From positions 1-64,000 of the forward strand of contig MU839169.1 in the NCBI GenBank assembly GCA_030685235.1: DNA of 64,000 nt, written 5' to 3'. Position numbers and translations under genes: made by a program. Below, piece by piece: positions 44,373 to 55,869 of this stretch (the first letter of the stretch is position 1; each line of letters starts with the position of its first letter). This DNA is from Copromyces sp. CBS 386.78. Taxonomy: Eukaryota; Ascomycota; Sordariomycetes; Sordariales; Sordariaceae. The notes beneath the pieces are model-generated. The model saw only the letters and a program-made list of their open reading frames with translations. It did not search any database and was not told the DNA's origin.

Positions 44373-44569
44373 TATTAAAATATATATAAAAAAGAATAGG
44401 AGAAAAGCTATATTATTTAAATAAGAGCTAATAAACTACGATATAACTACCTTCCTTTTATGCCCGCTTACTTTGACTACCCTTGCAACATCCTTCTCTA
44501 CCATATACCAATACGTAGAGTAAGGCTCAAATTGAGGCTCTATATTACGTGTGATCATAACTTTCAGCA
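44373..44569 (-). repeat. 5' LTR of copia-2
   Basis: 197 bp. Its outer end keeps ACGTGTGATCATAACTTTCAGCA. Duplication CCTTC follows at 44570-44574. Confidence 0.92.
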
Positions 44570-44597
44570 CCTTCCTCCTTTAATATCGAACTTCCTC

Positions 44598-44964
44598 TAT
44601 TACGGGGCGAGGTACTATTGGGGGTAGGGTAAAATATACATTATTGTACGAAGGAGAGGAAGAAAAGATGTATACGGAGGACTAGCTATATAAGCGAGAG
44701 CTTTGAAAGGCTAGTCCGTACGCACATATAACCTTATACGTAATTATACTATAACTCTAGGCATGGCACATTTAAGAGCCGGTATAGGGTAGGCATATTA
44801 TAAACTAATCCTATAATATTATCCCCCCTTAAAAGAATCTCTAGTAGTTTTAAATTATATATATATAAAATAATAATTTAACTATTCACCTCCATCTCGT
44901 CCAATATTTTATCGTAGTCAGTAACTTCTATAAAAAGTATCTTACTTACCTAAATATCTCATAA
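44598..44964 (-). mobile_element. Gypsy C, 3' LTR and adjoining end
   Basis: LTR 44598-44818 (221 bp; TATTACGGGG ... CCTATAATA) is followed by a polypurine-tract complement (TTATCCCCCCTTAAAAGAAT) and ~130 bp that match the 3' end of gypsy A (48796-48940). The element is cut at 44965 by gypsy B's LTR. The remainder is not in the window unless beyond the right edge. It is the same family as gypsy A, more mutated. Confidence 0.82.
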
Positions 44965-45198
44965 TATCACGGGTAGAGGGCGAGAGGTTGGGTATAGATG
45001 TAAAATATACGTAATTGCACGAGGAGAGGAAAGGAGAGAAGTATAGAAGTACGATCGGGAGATGGGCTTTTATAGGATTCGAGCTATAAACCCTAGTAGG
45101 TCTATAGCGGGAGGCTATAGCCAATTAACCGAAATAGTAATAGTAATTTTAGAAAGCTACTATTACTAGTATATGTAATATAGGCTAACCCTATAATA
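44965..45198 (-). repeat. 3' LTR of gypsy B
   Basis: 234 bp, TATCACGGGTAGAGGG ... CTAACCCTATAATA, with the same plan as gypsy A/C LTRs but diverged in the centre. The adjoining polypurine tract on the minus strand is AATCCGAGGAAA. Its partner LTR lies outside the window. A 60-codon minus-strand frame in it is not a gene. Confidence 0.8.
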
Positions 45199-45458
45199 TT
45201 TCCTCGGATTAAAGGAAGTTATATAATTAATTAAAATTATATAAAATAATAAATAACCCTATTAAACGTTTAATCTAATTGTAAAAAACTTCTATAGCCG
45301 CTAGTCGCGGCGACCTCTTTTCGTACTTTATTTACGGAGCCTCCGTTTTTATAGCCGGCTCCTCCGTTTCCTCTAACGTCCTCCTCTTTCGCTTCCGCTC
45401 CGCCGCCAACTAATTTAGGGGTATTAGAACCTCCGGGTATATTTTGTAAAATTATTAT
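45199..45458 (-). pseudogene. Gypsy B pol C-terminal tail
   Basis: The minus-strand frame reads NIPGGSNTPKLVGGGAEAKE, EDVRGNGGAGYKNGGSVNKV and RKEVAATSGYRS, then stops. It is a Gly/Lys-rich low-complexity tail of the kind found after the chromodomain. The segment is GC-richer than its surroundings. It ends where the E1 duplication ATTATATT starts (45459). Confidence 0.6.
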
Positions 45459-45466
45459 ATTATATT

Positions 45467-46823
45467 GAGAAAGTCTTTTCAGACTATAAAGAAAGTCTTT
45501 AGAGACTATAACCCCACCTACTTATAGGCTTCCCGCGCGCTAATACACCCCAAAATTTTTAAGCCAATTAAATCGCTCGTATCCAAATCGCGGTCCATAT
45601 TCTACTTCGCACTTATATTCTTTCATAAATTTCACACTAAAAATATAGGTATTACATTCTTTTATGAAATATCACGTGCCTAGCCTAGATATATATCCAA
45701 ATTGGCTACTTTATAGCGCACTTTATAGCGTATTTAGCAGTACGGTCGTACATCGCTTAATTAAGCGATTAATTAATCGTACTCAATCTATATTAATTTA
45801 TATAATAATAATCTATTTAATATTTATTATATAATCGAATACTTTAATTCCCAACGAATCCTAATAATAGCTATAAATACTAGCGAGTCTCTTAGAATAC
45901 TAATAAATATTAGCGAGAGTATTAGAATACCAACGAAAATACTAGAATACCAATAAGTACTCCAGACTGCCAGCGAATATTCTAGAGTCTCCCTTATTAG
46001 ATTTACGTTACTAGTAATATATATACTACGTTATTAAATACTAATTAGAATACTAGCTAGCGTACCTCCTCTACCCTAGGCAGCGCTACCTCCCCTCTCT
46101 CCTCCTCCTCTACCTCTCTATATATTACTATAAAGGTAACCTTATTCTCTATTCTATATACCGGCTAGAAGTTAGCGACGGTTAGCCTTATTAATTTACT
46201 CAAAGTCTATACCTTCCTATACAAATACATTTCACTAAATAGACGGCGCTACTTGTATTAAAGCAATAAGGTTTCGGCCTACCTTAAGTTATTGGCCGCG
46301 GGTAGGCTAGAGACGAGGCCTTTTTCGAAGTTGTAATACTATTATTTAGAGTTGAGCTAGCGCGGTTAAAGGAGGGGGGGCTTGAATGTTAATTGGCGTA
46401 ATTAATTAGGGAGCGCAAAGTTTTAGAGTAAAGGGGTTTATATTATTAATAAATAATAGCGCGTTGTTTACTTAGTAATATTTCGTAATACGCGCGATAG
46501 TAGTTTAATTAATTATAGGGAGGGTAGTAATAGTAATAGTAAAGGAAGCGATGCGATGCGACGATGCAAATCGCTAAGTGTAATAATGGATTATTGGACT
46601 GGTTAGTACAGTACGAAATTTGGGTGTAATGGGTTGAAATTTAGGGGCTTGGCGTACGCGGTACGGTTTGCTAACGCTAAGAACAGGAGCGTGGAGACTC
46701 AGAATGGATGCGAGCGATTTAATTGGCTCAAAAATTTTGGGGTGTATTAGCGTGCCTTGGCGCGCGGGAAGGGTTGGGCTACAATTTCTGAAGACTTTCT
46801 TTATAGTCCGAAAAGACTTTTTT
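45467..46823 (+). mobile_element. hAT-like non-autonomous element E1
   Basis: 1,357 bp with ~135-bp terminal inverted repeats (45467-45600, 46690-46823; GAGAAAGTCTTTTC outermost) and an 8-bp target duplication ATTATATT (45459-45466, 46824-46831). An 8-bp duplication is typical of the hAT superfamily. No transposase is recognisable. The interior matches E2 in reverse complement throughout, but E1 is heavily AT-shifted (TATTAGCG for TGCCAGCG, for example). It lies inside gypsy B. Confidence 0.8.
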
Positions 46824-46868
46824 ATTATATTAGGGGATATAGTTATATTAGTACGCGGCTATTATAAA

Positions 46869-48272
46869 GAGAAAGTTTTTTCAGATAGTCGAAAATATTT
46901 TCCTACATAGTCGCCCTACCCTTCCCGCGCGCTAAGGCGCGCTAATACACCCCAAATTTTTTTAAACTAATCAAATCGCTCGCATCCATTCTGAGTCTCC
47001 ACGCTCCTATTCTTGGCGTTAGCAAACTGTACCGCGCCCGCCAAGCCCCCAGATTATAGCCTATTATATATTCAAACCCCTATACGTGCTAGATTTCGTA
47101 ATCCATCGTTACACTTAGCGATTTGCATCGTCGCATCGCATCGCTTCCTCTATTACTATTACCATCACCACCCTCCCCATAATCAATCAAACCACCATCG
47201 CGCGCATTACGAGATATTACTAAATAAATAAAGCGCTGGCATTTGTCAACGGTATGAAATGATCCATTATTTTTCCGTACGTTTTCACAGCTAACCGTAA
47301 TGCAGATGGCCGCCCTCGAAACGCTACGCCATTTGCTGCTAATCCTCACGCTCCCCGATCGACTGCGCCAGTTAACATTCAAGCTCCCCCTCCCTCAATT
47401 GCGCCAGTTCAACTATTACGACTTCGAGGAAGGCCTCGTCTATAGCCTAGCCGGGGCCGACATCCTAGGGCAAGCCAAAACCCTACAATTTCGATACGAA
47501 TCGCCCTTTCCATCTAGCGAAACATGTTTAACTAGGAGGGCGTTAACCTAAATAAAGAGGATAGAGCCGACTGCCTAGCCGCTATATAGGCTAGACGAGG
47601 CCGCCCTTGTGGTAGTATATAGAGAGGTAGAGGAGGAGGAGAAGAGAGAGGAGGTAGATCTATACGGGGTAGGGGAGGTACGCTAGCCAGCACTCTAGCT
47701 GGCATGCAGGGTACACGGCGCAATATACGTATAGTTGGTATACAAGGCTAGTAAGGGAGGGAGACTCTAGTATACTCGCTAGCACTCTAGAGCATTCGCT
47801 GGCACTCTGGAACACTCGCTAGCACTCATGGCCATTGCTGGGACTCGCTAGCAATTAGAGTGCTCGATTACACAATAAACCAGATAGATTATCATTGTAT
47901 AGATTAATATAGATTGAATACGATTGATTAATCACTCTATTGAGCGATGTACGACCGTGTGATGTGCGACCGTACCGCTAACTGCCCTATAAAGTGCGCT
48001 GTAAAGTGGTCAATCTGGGTGCAAATCTGGGTGCAAATCTAGGCGCACATCTAGGCTGGGCACGTGACATTCTATGAAAGAATGTAATGCCCAGATTTCT
48101 AGTGCGAAATCTATGAAAGAATACCGCTGCCAAGCTGAGTGTGGAGACTCAAATGGATGCCAGCGATCTAATTGGCTCAAAAATTTTAGGGTACATTAGC
48201 GCGCAGGAAGGGTATAAGTAGGTGGGGCGACTGTGTGGGAAGACATTTTCGACTGTCCGAAAAGACTTTCTC
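46869..48272 (-). mobile_element. hAT-like non-autonomous element E2
   Basis: 1,404 bp of the same family as E1 in opposite orientation, with 8-bp duplication ATTATAAA (46861-46868, 48273-48280). Terminal repeats of ~135 bp include GAGCCAATTAGATCGCT and ATCCATTTGAGTCTCCAC. CpA is common here, so it has largely escaped RIP and is among the youngest insertions. The interior has a CACTCTAG/GCTAGCA motif field (47760-47850). It also has a stop-free GC-rich stretch (47300-47551, plus) for 83 codons beginning MQMAALETLRHLLLILTLPD. That frame is not conserved in E1 and I would not call it a gene without homology. Confidence 0.82.
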
Positions 48273-48280
48273 ATTATAAA

Positions 48281-48573
48281 GGTTAATAAATTAGTACTTA
48301 AACGACGAAATACTCTTAATAACCGTTAGTTACTTTATAGTAGCCGTCGATTTTAATAAAATCCTATTCTACCGAATCCTCTTCATTATTAATCCTCCTT
48401 ATATTATAATTGTAGTTTATACGAACGTCCTTTTCTTATACTTTTAATTATTTTAGGATATTTACTTCGGCCTATAGTTTGATTTTATTAACGTAGAAAG
48501 TCGGGTTATACTTTATATTGACGGGGAGTTTAAACGTAATTTTATAACTATCCACTTTAACAATTTCGAACGG
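48281..48573 (-). pseudogene. Gypsy B integrase C-terminus (left of gypsy A)
   Basis: The minus-strand frame across the gypsy A duplication reads KFTPFYKSPF (63028-63060) joined to FEIVKVDSYKITFKLPVNIK and YNPTFYVNKIKL (48481-48573). This matches the integrase GPF/Y module followed by the HPxFHVxxL block. The clean join when gypsy A is removed confirms that gypsy A inserted into gypsy B here. Confidence 0.88.
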
Positions 48574-48795
48574 TATCACGGGGTGAGGCACTGTTGGGGG
48601 TAGGGTAGGATATACGTTGTTGTGCGAAGGAGAGGAAAGGAAGGATGTGTACGGAGGACTAGCTATATGGGCGAGAGCCCTGGAAGCTAGGCCGTACGCG
48701 CACATAACCCTGCACATAACTGTGCCATAACGATGGTCATAGCATATCTAAGAGGTAGTGTAGGGTGGGCATATTATAGGCCTAATCCTATAATA
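48574..48795 (-). repeat. 3' LTR of gypsy A
   Basis: 222 bp, TATCACGGGG ... CCTATAATA on the plus strand, with well-kept interior (TACGTTGTTGTGCGAAGGAG, GGGCGAGAGCCCTGGAAGCT). The 81-codon minus-strand frame overlapping it is the end of the gypsy B integrase frame running into the LTR, not a gene. Confidence 0.93.
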
Positions 48796-49725
48796 CTATC
48801 CCCCCTTAAAAGAAGCTCTAGTAGCTTTAAAGATATATATATATAATAATAGCTATTTTTATTCGTATAGCTCTACCTCCTTCAACATCTTATTATAATT
48901 AGTAACCTCTCTATAAGCGGTATCCTACCTGCCCAAATGTCTAATAACCTTCATAGGATCTTCCTATGCAATAATACTAAAGATTCCTCTACCTTCTTAT
49001 CTAGTAGTTCGGTCGGTTTACGAACGGTCGTAACGCTATCTAGGAGCGGAGTAGATAAGTCGATTACGGCGGCGGTCTCGCGGCGTACTAGGCGGGCGGA
49101 GCGCCGTCTAAGGGGTTTAAGAGCGGATTCGGGCTCGGGCTCGGGATCGGGTGCCGGGGCAGTATTATTAGAAATATATTCGGGCTATTATTATATTTCG
49201 GAAGGTATTAGTTTGCCGGGATTCTCTTTATAGAAGCGAAGGATTATTTCTTCGTAATTAATAACGTTAGCCTTAGGTTCCTAAATAGGTTGGTAATCTC
49301 CTTTCTACTATATACAGTAATACTAGTAGGCATTATTACCTAATTGGGCGCAATCGATAAACTTTTTAAAATCTTATTCAATATATTCTTCGTAATCGTT
49401 TGTACGGATTATAATTTTACCGTTATTTACCTTAATATCCGTTAAAGTATTCTAATTAAGTAGGCCTCTACCGATTTAGGGTTAAACTATTAAGATATAA
49501 AAAATAAGGGCGTACTTTATATTCGAAGGTAGTACGAAGTATATTATATAAGACTCCGCTCGTATAATTTTAAACGGTCCTTCTTAACGAAGGTAAAGTT
49601 TTAGTATCGGGCGACTGTTAGCGAAGTTAATCGTATTAAAGAATATTAAATCCCTTTCCTTATACTTAGGCGAATCGATTCGGTAACAGTTAGCGTTATT
49701 TTTATATTATATTTAGGTGCGTTTT
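48796..49725 (-). pseudogene. Gypsy A integrase end, chromodomain and tail
   Basis: Minus-strand from 49640: EGPFKIIRAES, LPSNIKYALIFY, then a chromodomain DYEEYIE...IDCAQLGNNAYYY.., KGDYQPIWEPKANVINYEEI (about 49240-49400) and ILRFYKENPGK. The C-terminal tail PAPDPEPEPESALKPLRRRS (about 49085-49160) has a run of acidic/Pro dipeptides and an RRSARL basic motif. The tail is unusually GC-rich and nearly free of RIP stops. Confidence 0.85.
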
Positions 49726-49730
49726 ATTTA

Positions 49731-50038
49731 TATCACAGGGTTAGCCTTGTGATAGTTCAGAGCATGCGGTTGGCAGCTATCGGAGCTAGGGATTAGGCTA
49801 TGGCTCCGAGTATAGTATAAGGCTATTACGGCCTTTATAGAAGGTTATAATAGCCTTATTATCGCCATCGCTATATAGGTTGTGCTAGCTCTATAGTACT
49901 TATAAGATTGCTATGAAGCTAATCTCCTAGACTAGCCTTTATAAAGACTAATCTAGGATTATACCCTTAAACCTTTCCTCTTACTCCTTCGTATAATTAC
50001 GTATATTCTTACCTACTTTGTGCCTTTATACTGTAATA
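49731..50038 (+). repeat. 5' LTR of gypsy I
   Basis: 308 bp. Its first ~130 bp are well preserved (CACAGGG, GTTCAGAGCATGCGGTTGGC) and the rest is AT-shifted. A TATTCTTACCTACTTTGTGC block lies near the end. Confidence 0.95.
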
Positions 50039-50249
50039 ATTAATTGTACCTTCAAACTATCGCGTTTATACGTACATTTCTTTTCGACCCCTAGAGTTGC
50101 GCGGCGAGAAGTTACGTAGTTTAGAATTATATTGGGATCGCCTCGTAGGAATTGCGGACCTTAGTATATAAAATCGTTTTATTAAATTGTAGACTCGTTA
50201 AGACCGGACTTTAAAAATAGTGGTCTGGTTATTACGATTGCGCCTTTAT

Positions 50250-51830
50250 ATTACGGTAATCCCCTTTTAATTGCGCCTTTATATTGCAATAATCTCCTTT
50301 ATATTATAAATTAATTTCTTTGCGGAAAACGATAATAATTACGATTATTATTCTAGCGATAATAATAATAGCGGTAACAATATTTCGCTACCGGATTACA
50401 TTATTCTAAACCTTTAAAAAACGGGATAAGGAATTAATTTATTAAATAATTCCCCCGACTTATTCGATTTTAGGCAGCTTTTCGATATTCTTACTATAAA
50501 TTTAATTTTTAATATTAAAGTTTATTAGATAGCCTTTCTTTAATTCGTTGATATTATTTATAGTATTTGGGATTTTATAAACGATTTTACGGAGGATATT
50601 CGGCTATATTTAATTTTTCGAAATTACAAGGTTTTTGTTAGAACCGTCGCTCGATAATTAGCCTTCAAATTTATTATTAAATTATTAGGAAGGGTACTTA
50701 TAATAGTTATTACGAATTATAATATTATAATAGAGGAATAGAATACGGTATAATGTGTAATTATAATTCTATAATAGCGGATTGTAATTATATTTACTAC
50801 GGCCCCCTTTAATATATTAGAAACTTCTAACGCCCTTGAAGAGGCTACAATAACCGTTTCCCGGCCTTTTAAGCGTATTATCGAAGACCTTCCGATTTTT
50901 ATTAGGGGGGATAAGGATAATATTAAGTATTATAATATTTTTTAATTATAGAGGAATTAAATTAAGATTGTATAAGAGTTCGATGCCCTCTATTTCCCTA
51001 TAGAGTAGATTAAAATTGTATACGTAATATTCCAGCTGGGATTAAATTTACGTTTAATATTAAATAATAGTTTAAAGAAATTTATAGAATTCTTTAGAGA
51101 GTTTAGGAAGTAGCTATAGGTAACCGGCGAAGTTTTTTTTATATACTTTATAAATTGATATAATAATATTAATATTAAATTAAATATTAATAGCTACTTT
51201 ATTAATTTTTACTAGGGTAGTATTTTATTTTTACGTTTCGAAATCGAATTTATTAAGTTTATAGATAAATACGGATTTAACGATGCGATAAAAGTTTATT
51301 ATTTTCGTAATAAATTTAATAAATAGTTTTAAAGTGCTTTAACCTTTTAAAATTTCCCCGAAGATAATAATTATATTACGTAATTAAAGTTTATAAAGAA
51401 AGTTAATTGGAAATTAGAAGACGCCGATTATTATAATAAAATAATTGTGGGTATTTTTAAGGATTTAAATTCTTCTTTTAAAAATATTATAGCGGCCCTT
51501 CCTACTACGGCCGATAAATTTGTAAATTAGGGAAGAAATTAAATAAATTTTAATTTTATAAATTTTTCTATTATATTCAACCCCGAAGTTTTTAAGGAAT
51601 AAAGGGAGAAAGGCCTTTACTACTATTATAATTAGTAAGGTTATATTGCCTATAATTACTTCGGATTTATTAATTAGGGTGGTAAATTTCGTATTAACAG
51701 TAAATCGGCCGGTAAAAAGAAGAAGGGTAGGGGTAGACGTAGTAATAGTAATATTGGGTAAGAACCTACGGAAGTCCGTTCGGTAGGAGTCGCCGATATA
51801 ATTATAACCCTTACAATTAAAACGGCCGCG
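50250..51830 (+). pseudogene. Gypsy I gag remnant with zinc knuckle
   Basis: Readable pieces include RGDKDNIKYYNIF, LKKFIEFFREFRK, VTGEVFFIYFINWYN and KVNWKLEDADYYNKI. A decayed CCHC knuckle, GLYYYYN.QGYIAYNY (51612-51661), follows, in which the Cys (TGY to TAY) and His positions are now Tyr, with a basic tail KSAGKKKKGRGRRS after it. Gag forms the particle and the knuckle binds the RNA. The Cys-to-Tyr changes alone would abolish it. Confidence 0.8.
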
Positions 51831-51979
51831 GGCGGTAAATATTATAACGAATTGGAAAATATTTAGCCTTTGCGTTTAATTACATATAGAGGCCGAATTA
51901 GGTAATTATATTATAAAGATAACGGGATCCTTCAACGGATTTAGAGGAAGTATAAATTTAATCGTTAAATAGTATTACT

Positions 51980-52390
51980 CTAAATTTAATTTTATTATTT
52001 ACGTACGTAATTATTGGTACGTATAAAGATTATTATATTTCTTTTATTAATAGTAGATATTCTATATTTACGTTTATCGATTATTCTTTTATTATAAAGT
52101 ATAATTTTCTTTATTTCCGCTTTCTTCGTTTTAAGAAATTCGTATTCGTAACTAGAAACGTTAAAGGTATAATTAACGAAGGAGTAATAAGAAGGTTGCG
52201 GATAAGTTATTATAAAGAAGTTATTACTTTTTTAATTTACGACTTTTCTAATAAATACCCGATTATTTTAAGGTTCCCTTAGATGAAATTCTATAAATTA
52301 TATATCGATTATAAAAAAGGCGGTATACGTTTTAACTACCCGGGTTATAAGGATTGCTATTTATTAATAGGGCTCTTTAATAATTAAATA
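51980..52390 (+). pseudogene. Gypsy I protease remnant
   Basis: SFINSRYSIFTFIDYS (about 52036-52083) corresponds to the active-site hD(S/T)G loop, where catalytic Asp is now Asn and Gly is Arg. The frame continues KEVITFLIYDFSNKYPIILR, then MKFYKLYIDYKKGGIRFNYP, matching the flap and the IILGLPWL region of retroviral-type aspartic proteases. Confidence 0.75.
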
Positions 52391-53229
52391 GAAATATTCC
52401 GAGCCCTTTCTAGCCCCGTTTCTATTATAGCCGCCTACGTTTATAAGAAAACGCCTTTTTAAAATAATTTTAAATTCCCTTCTTCTTTTCTTTACGTCCT
52501 TAGGGGCTATTTCTATAAGGAGGCGGCCTAGTACGAGGAAATTGAAGATTAATTTATCAGGGCTCCTTAATTTAAAAATAAGGGATTTAAAGAATAGACT
52601 TCTAATTCTCCTATTAGGGTACTATTAATAGTTCTATTGTAAGCTTTTATTATATATTGCGTAGGCGCAAAGGTATAGGGTATTATAAGTACCGCTGCCG
52701 TTTTTATATTAATTAAGCGGGATATATTATACGAATTATATATTAAATTTCATAGGAGACGTATATTAATAAGTACGTACTATATTAATATTCGGGTAAA
52801 AAGGTATATCGAAAGTAATATAAACCCTATTAATATTAGGGTATTTAATACCGCTACTTTTAATTTTATTTATAAAAAGGACCGATTCTAACTATATATT
52901 ATTAATTACGTTTAATTAAAGAGGCTAATTACCGTTTTAAAATTCTAGGAAATGGATTTTACGTATAAAATTGTAGAAAATATTATTAAAGGGCGAGGGG
53001 AAAAGTATAAGGATAATTTTCTATATTCCTTTTATTCTTTTATTAATAATATAATTAGTAAATATAAATTTGAAATAGAAAAGGAGGTAGTAGTAATTAT
53101 TAAATTTATTACTTTAATAAGGGATTTAGCTAAGGATATACTACTTTATAAAGAGATTATTTATTGTATTTATTTAGTAAAAGTAATAGAGGAAGACGTT
53201 TAAAAATTCTTCGATAAAGTAAATAAATT

Positions 53230-54620
53230 TTAAAAGATTGGGGAAAAAATAAAAAGGATATTAATAGATTATTATTAATTATATATCAACATTTTTCTTT
53301 TTATATTAGCCGATAAAATACCCCCGTATTATTTATACAATTATAAAATCGAATTTAGATTAGGAGAGTAACTACTATATACTAAGTTTAGACCGATATT
53401 ACCTATCGAAATTACTATTATTAAAAAATAGATTAACGAGAATTTTAAAAAGAAATTTATCCGTCCCTCCCAATCCGCCGCCGCTTCGCCTATCCTATTA
53501 ATATAGAAGCCGGGCGGGGGAATCTATATTTATATTAACTACTATAGTATTAATAATATTATTTTAAAAATACGGTATCTAATTCTATTAATTAAAAAAA
53601 CTTTTAATACTATTTACAAAGCGAAGATTTTTATTAAATTTAATATTATTAGTACGTTTAATAGGATACGGGTAAAGGAGGGCTACGAGTGGTTTACTAT
53701 ATTTATTACCCGCTTTAAACTTTTCGAATTTTTAATATACCTATTTAATTTATAAAGGGTACCAAGAATATTCTAAAATTATATTAACAACGTCCTATAT
53801 AATATCTTCGATATATATGCTACTATTTACTTTAATAATATTTTTATTTATTCGGAGAACGAAGAGGATTATATAAAGTACGTTAGCGAGGTCCTATAGA
53901 AGATAATTAATGTAGGCCTATAAATTAATATTAATAAATATAATTTCTATACGAAATAAATTAAATACTTAAGGCTTATTATTACCCTTAGAAGTATTAA
54001 AATAAATCTGGAGAAAATAATAATAATTATTTCGTAAGAGGCTTTAAATATTAAGAGGGCGCTATAACGTTTCTTAGGATTTGCTAATTTCTATAAGCGA
54101 TTTATTAAATATTTTTCTATTCTAGTAGGATTATTATATGAATTAATAAAGAAAATTATTAAAGATTAAAAATAGGAGGACTAGTATTAATGTTCTTTCG
54201 ATACGTTTAAGCGAATTTTTATTAGCGGACTAATATTACGTATTTATAATGAGTTTAAATAAATAATTGTAAAAATAAATATTTTAAATTAGGTTTACGG
54301 CGGTATTTCTTTTTAATATAACGAGGATGGGGTATTGTAGCCGGTAGTTTATTTTAATTAACGATATTCGTTAGTGGAATATAATTATAATATTTATAAT
54401 AAAGAGTTATTCGCTATTATTAAGGCGTTAGAAGAATAAAAGCTAAAGTTAGAAGGAATATAATAACTATTCGAAGTTTTAATAAATTATAAAAGATTAA
54501 AGTTATTTATAGTTAATAAATAATTAATATTATAATATATAAGGTAATTATAGTTTCTCTCCCGCTTTAATTTTATTATTTAGTACCGACCGGGCTCGCT
54601 ATAAGTCCGCCCTAATACGT
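53230..54620 (+). pseudogene. Gypsy I RT-RNase H remnant
   Basis: RT blocks in order: PPYYLYNYKIEF, FIRPSQSAAASPILLI, KPGGGIYIYINYYSINNI, IRVKEGYEWFTIF, then active site YFNNIFIYSENEED (53827-53870), where both catalytic Asp are Asn. LRFLGFANFYKRFI-type connection follows. RNase H begins VYGGIFF (about 54296), with PVVYFN.RYSLVEYNYNIYN and KELFAIIKALEE. The order is standard for Ty3/gypsy. Confidence 0.9.
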
Positions 54621-54989
54621 TAAATTGTAAACCGGAAGATATTCCGAAATATAAGGGTAATAAACGCCTCTTAATAAGGAATAAGGTTTTATTAAAAAAG
54701 GATATTTTTATTAACGGTTCTTATATCCTAGAAAATAAGGGGGATCCGGAGGTTTTCGTCGGGATAATTTACTTTTACAATTTAAAAACTATAAACGAAA
54801 CGTTGGTAAATAATTTAGTAACGGAAATTTATAAGAAATTAACCCTTTTCTAGGACGTATTCATTTATTTAACGGACTTAATAAAGAAAATATAATTAAA
54901 GGAAGTTAAAAGGAATTTTAAGAAGTTTTCGTTCGTAGAATACCGTACTATATAGGGCCGGATCTATTACTATAATTCGGTTTTCCTTA

Positions 54990-55800
54990 ACCCCGGAAAC
55001 GTTAAAGTTTATTACTAGCTAATCCGCCGCGCCTACAATACGCTAGGAACGGGGTATTTAAGGAGGGAAAAGATTTATAATTTTCTCTTCTAATTTTTTT
55101 TTTAGCTAAGGATATACAATATAATAAAAACCTATTATAAAATTTATTTAACGTATATAAAGACGAAACTATTATAATATACGTTATATAGGTTTCTAAA
55201 ATTATTATTAATACTTTTCGTTCTATAGAAGGATATTTCTATTGATTATATTATACTATTAACGCTTTACGAGCGCCGTAGATAGGTGTTCCAATACGTT
55301 ACGGGAATTATTAATAAGTTAATAAAAATACAGTATTTTATCCCTACGGTAGGGCTAATTATAGAAGAATTAGCGGACTACTTTATAGAACGGGTCTATA
55401 GTATTTATAATTTATTTAGTACTATTATATTTAATTAGGGTTCCTAATTTATTTTATAATTTTAGAAAACGTTATTAACGAAGTTAGAAATTAATTTTAT
55501 ACCCTCCTCCGCTTTTTATTTAACTACGAACGGGTAAATAGAATATATTAATATAGAAATAGAAAGATATTTATGAACTTTTATTAATTGGGTATAAGAC
55601 GATTAGGTTAATTAATTATTAATAGTAGAATTTGCCGTTAATAATTTAATTTTAGAAATAATAGGAGTTTTATTGTTTTTTACCAATTACGGATTCTATC
55701 CCCGGATAGGGGTCGAATCCGCTACGCTATACCCCTTAAAAATATTAAAAACCTAATAGGATAAGTATTTTAAAATTATTAAAATTATTAACCGGTTTAA
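54990..55800 (+). pseudogene. Gypsy I integrase core remnant
   Basis: Zinc-binding region remnants (YYKIYLTYIKTKLL) come first. Core pieces follow: ISIDYIILL, IIEELADYFIERVYSIYNLF, FN.GS.FIL.F.KTLLTK (Asp and Trp/Gln lost), LTT-NG.IEYIN (Gln codons TAG), FAVNNLILEIIGVLLFFTNY and GFYPRIGVES (about 55690-55720). It resembles the integrase of fungal chromoviruses. Confidence 0.88.
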
Positions 55801-55869
55801 AATAATTTTAAATTACGTAATAACTAAGGTAAAATAAGCGTAGAAGTAATACGAAAATAATACTAATAA

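Larger units (their letters stand above)
37740..44569 (-). mobile_element. Complete Ty1/copia element, copia-2 (minus)
   Basis: 197-bp LTRs (37740-37936, 44373-44569) are flanked by CCTTC (37735-37739, 44570-44574). Same family and orientation as copia-1 and colinear with it apart from X2 (40251-41215). Mutation is heavier: the RT active site reads YINNLLIVRK, with both catalytic Asp codons now Asn (about 39055-39080). It separates the H/LINE/tRNA-like region from the gypsy C-B-A-I nest. Confidence 0.92.

Noticed and set aside
44965..45198. A solo LTR with its own target duplication
   Set aside because: Flanks (CATAA, TTTCC) do not match, and a polypurine tract and pol tail adjoin it. It is the 3' LTR of gypsy B.
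47089..47382. A 97-codon minus-strand protein in E2
   Set aside because: It overlaps a longer plus-strand open stretch in the same GC-rich segment, is not kept open in E1, and shows no recognisable domain.
52952..53203. An 83-codon Lys/Ile-rich plus-strand gene
   Set aside because: It lies between protease and RT in the gypsy I pol frame and is a chance stop-free part of that polyprotein remnant.
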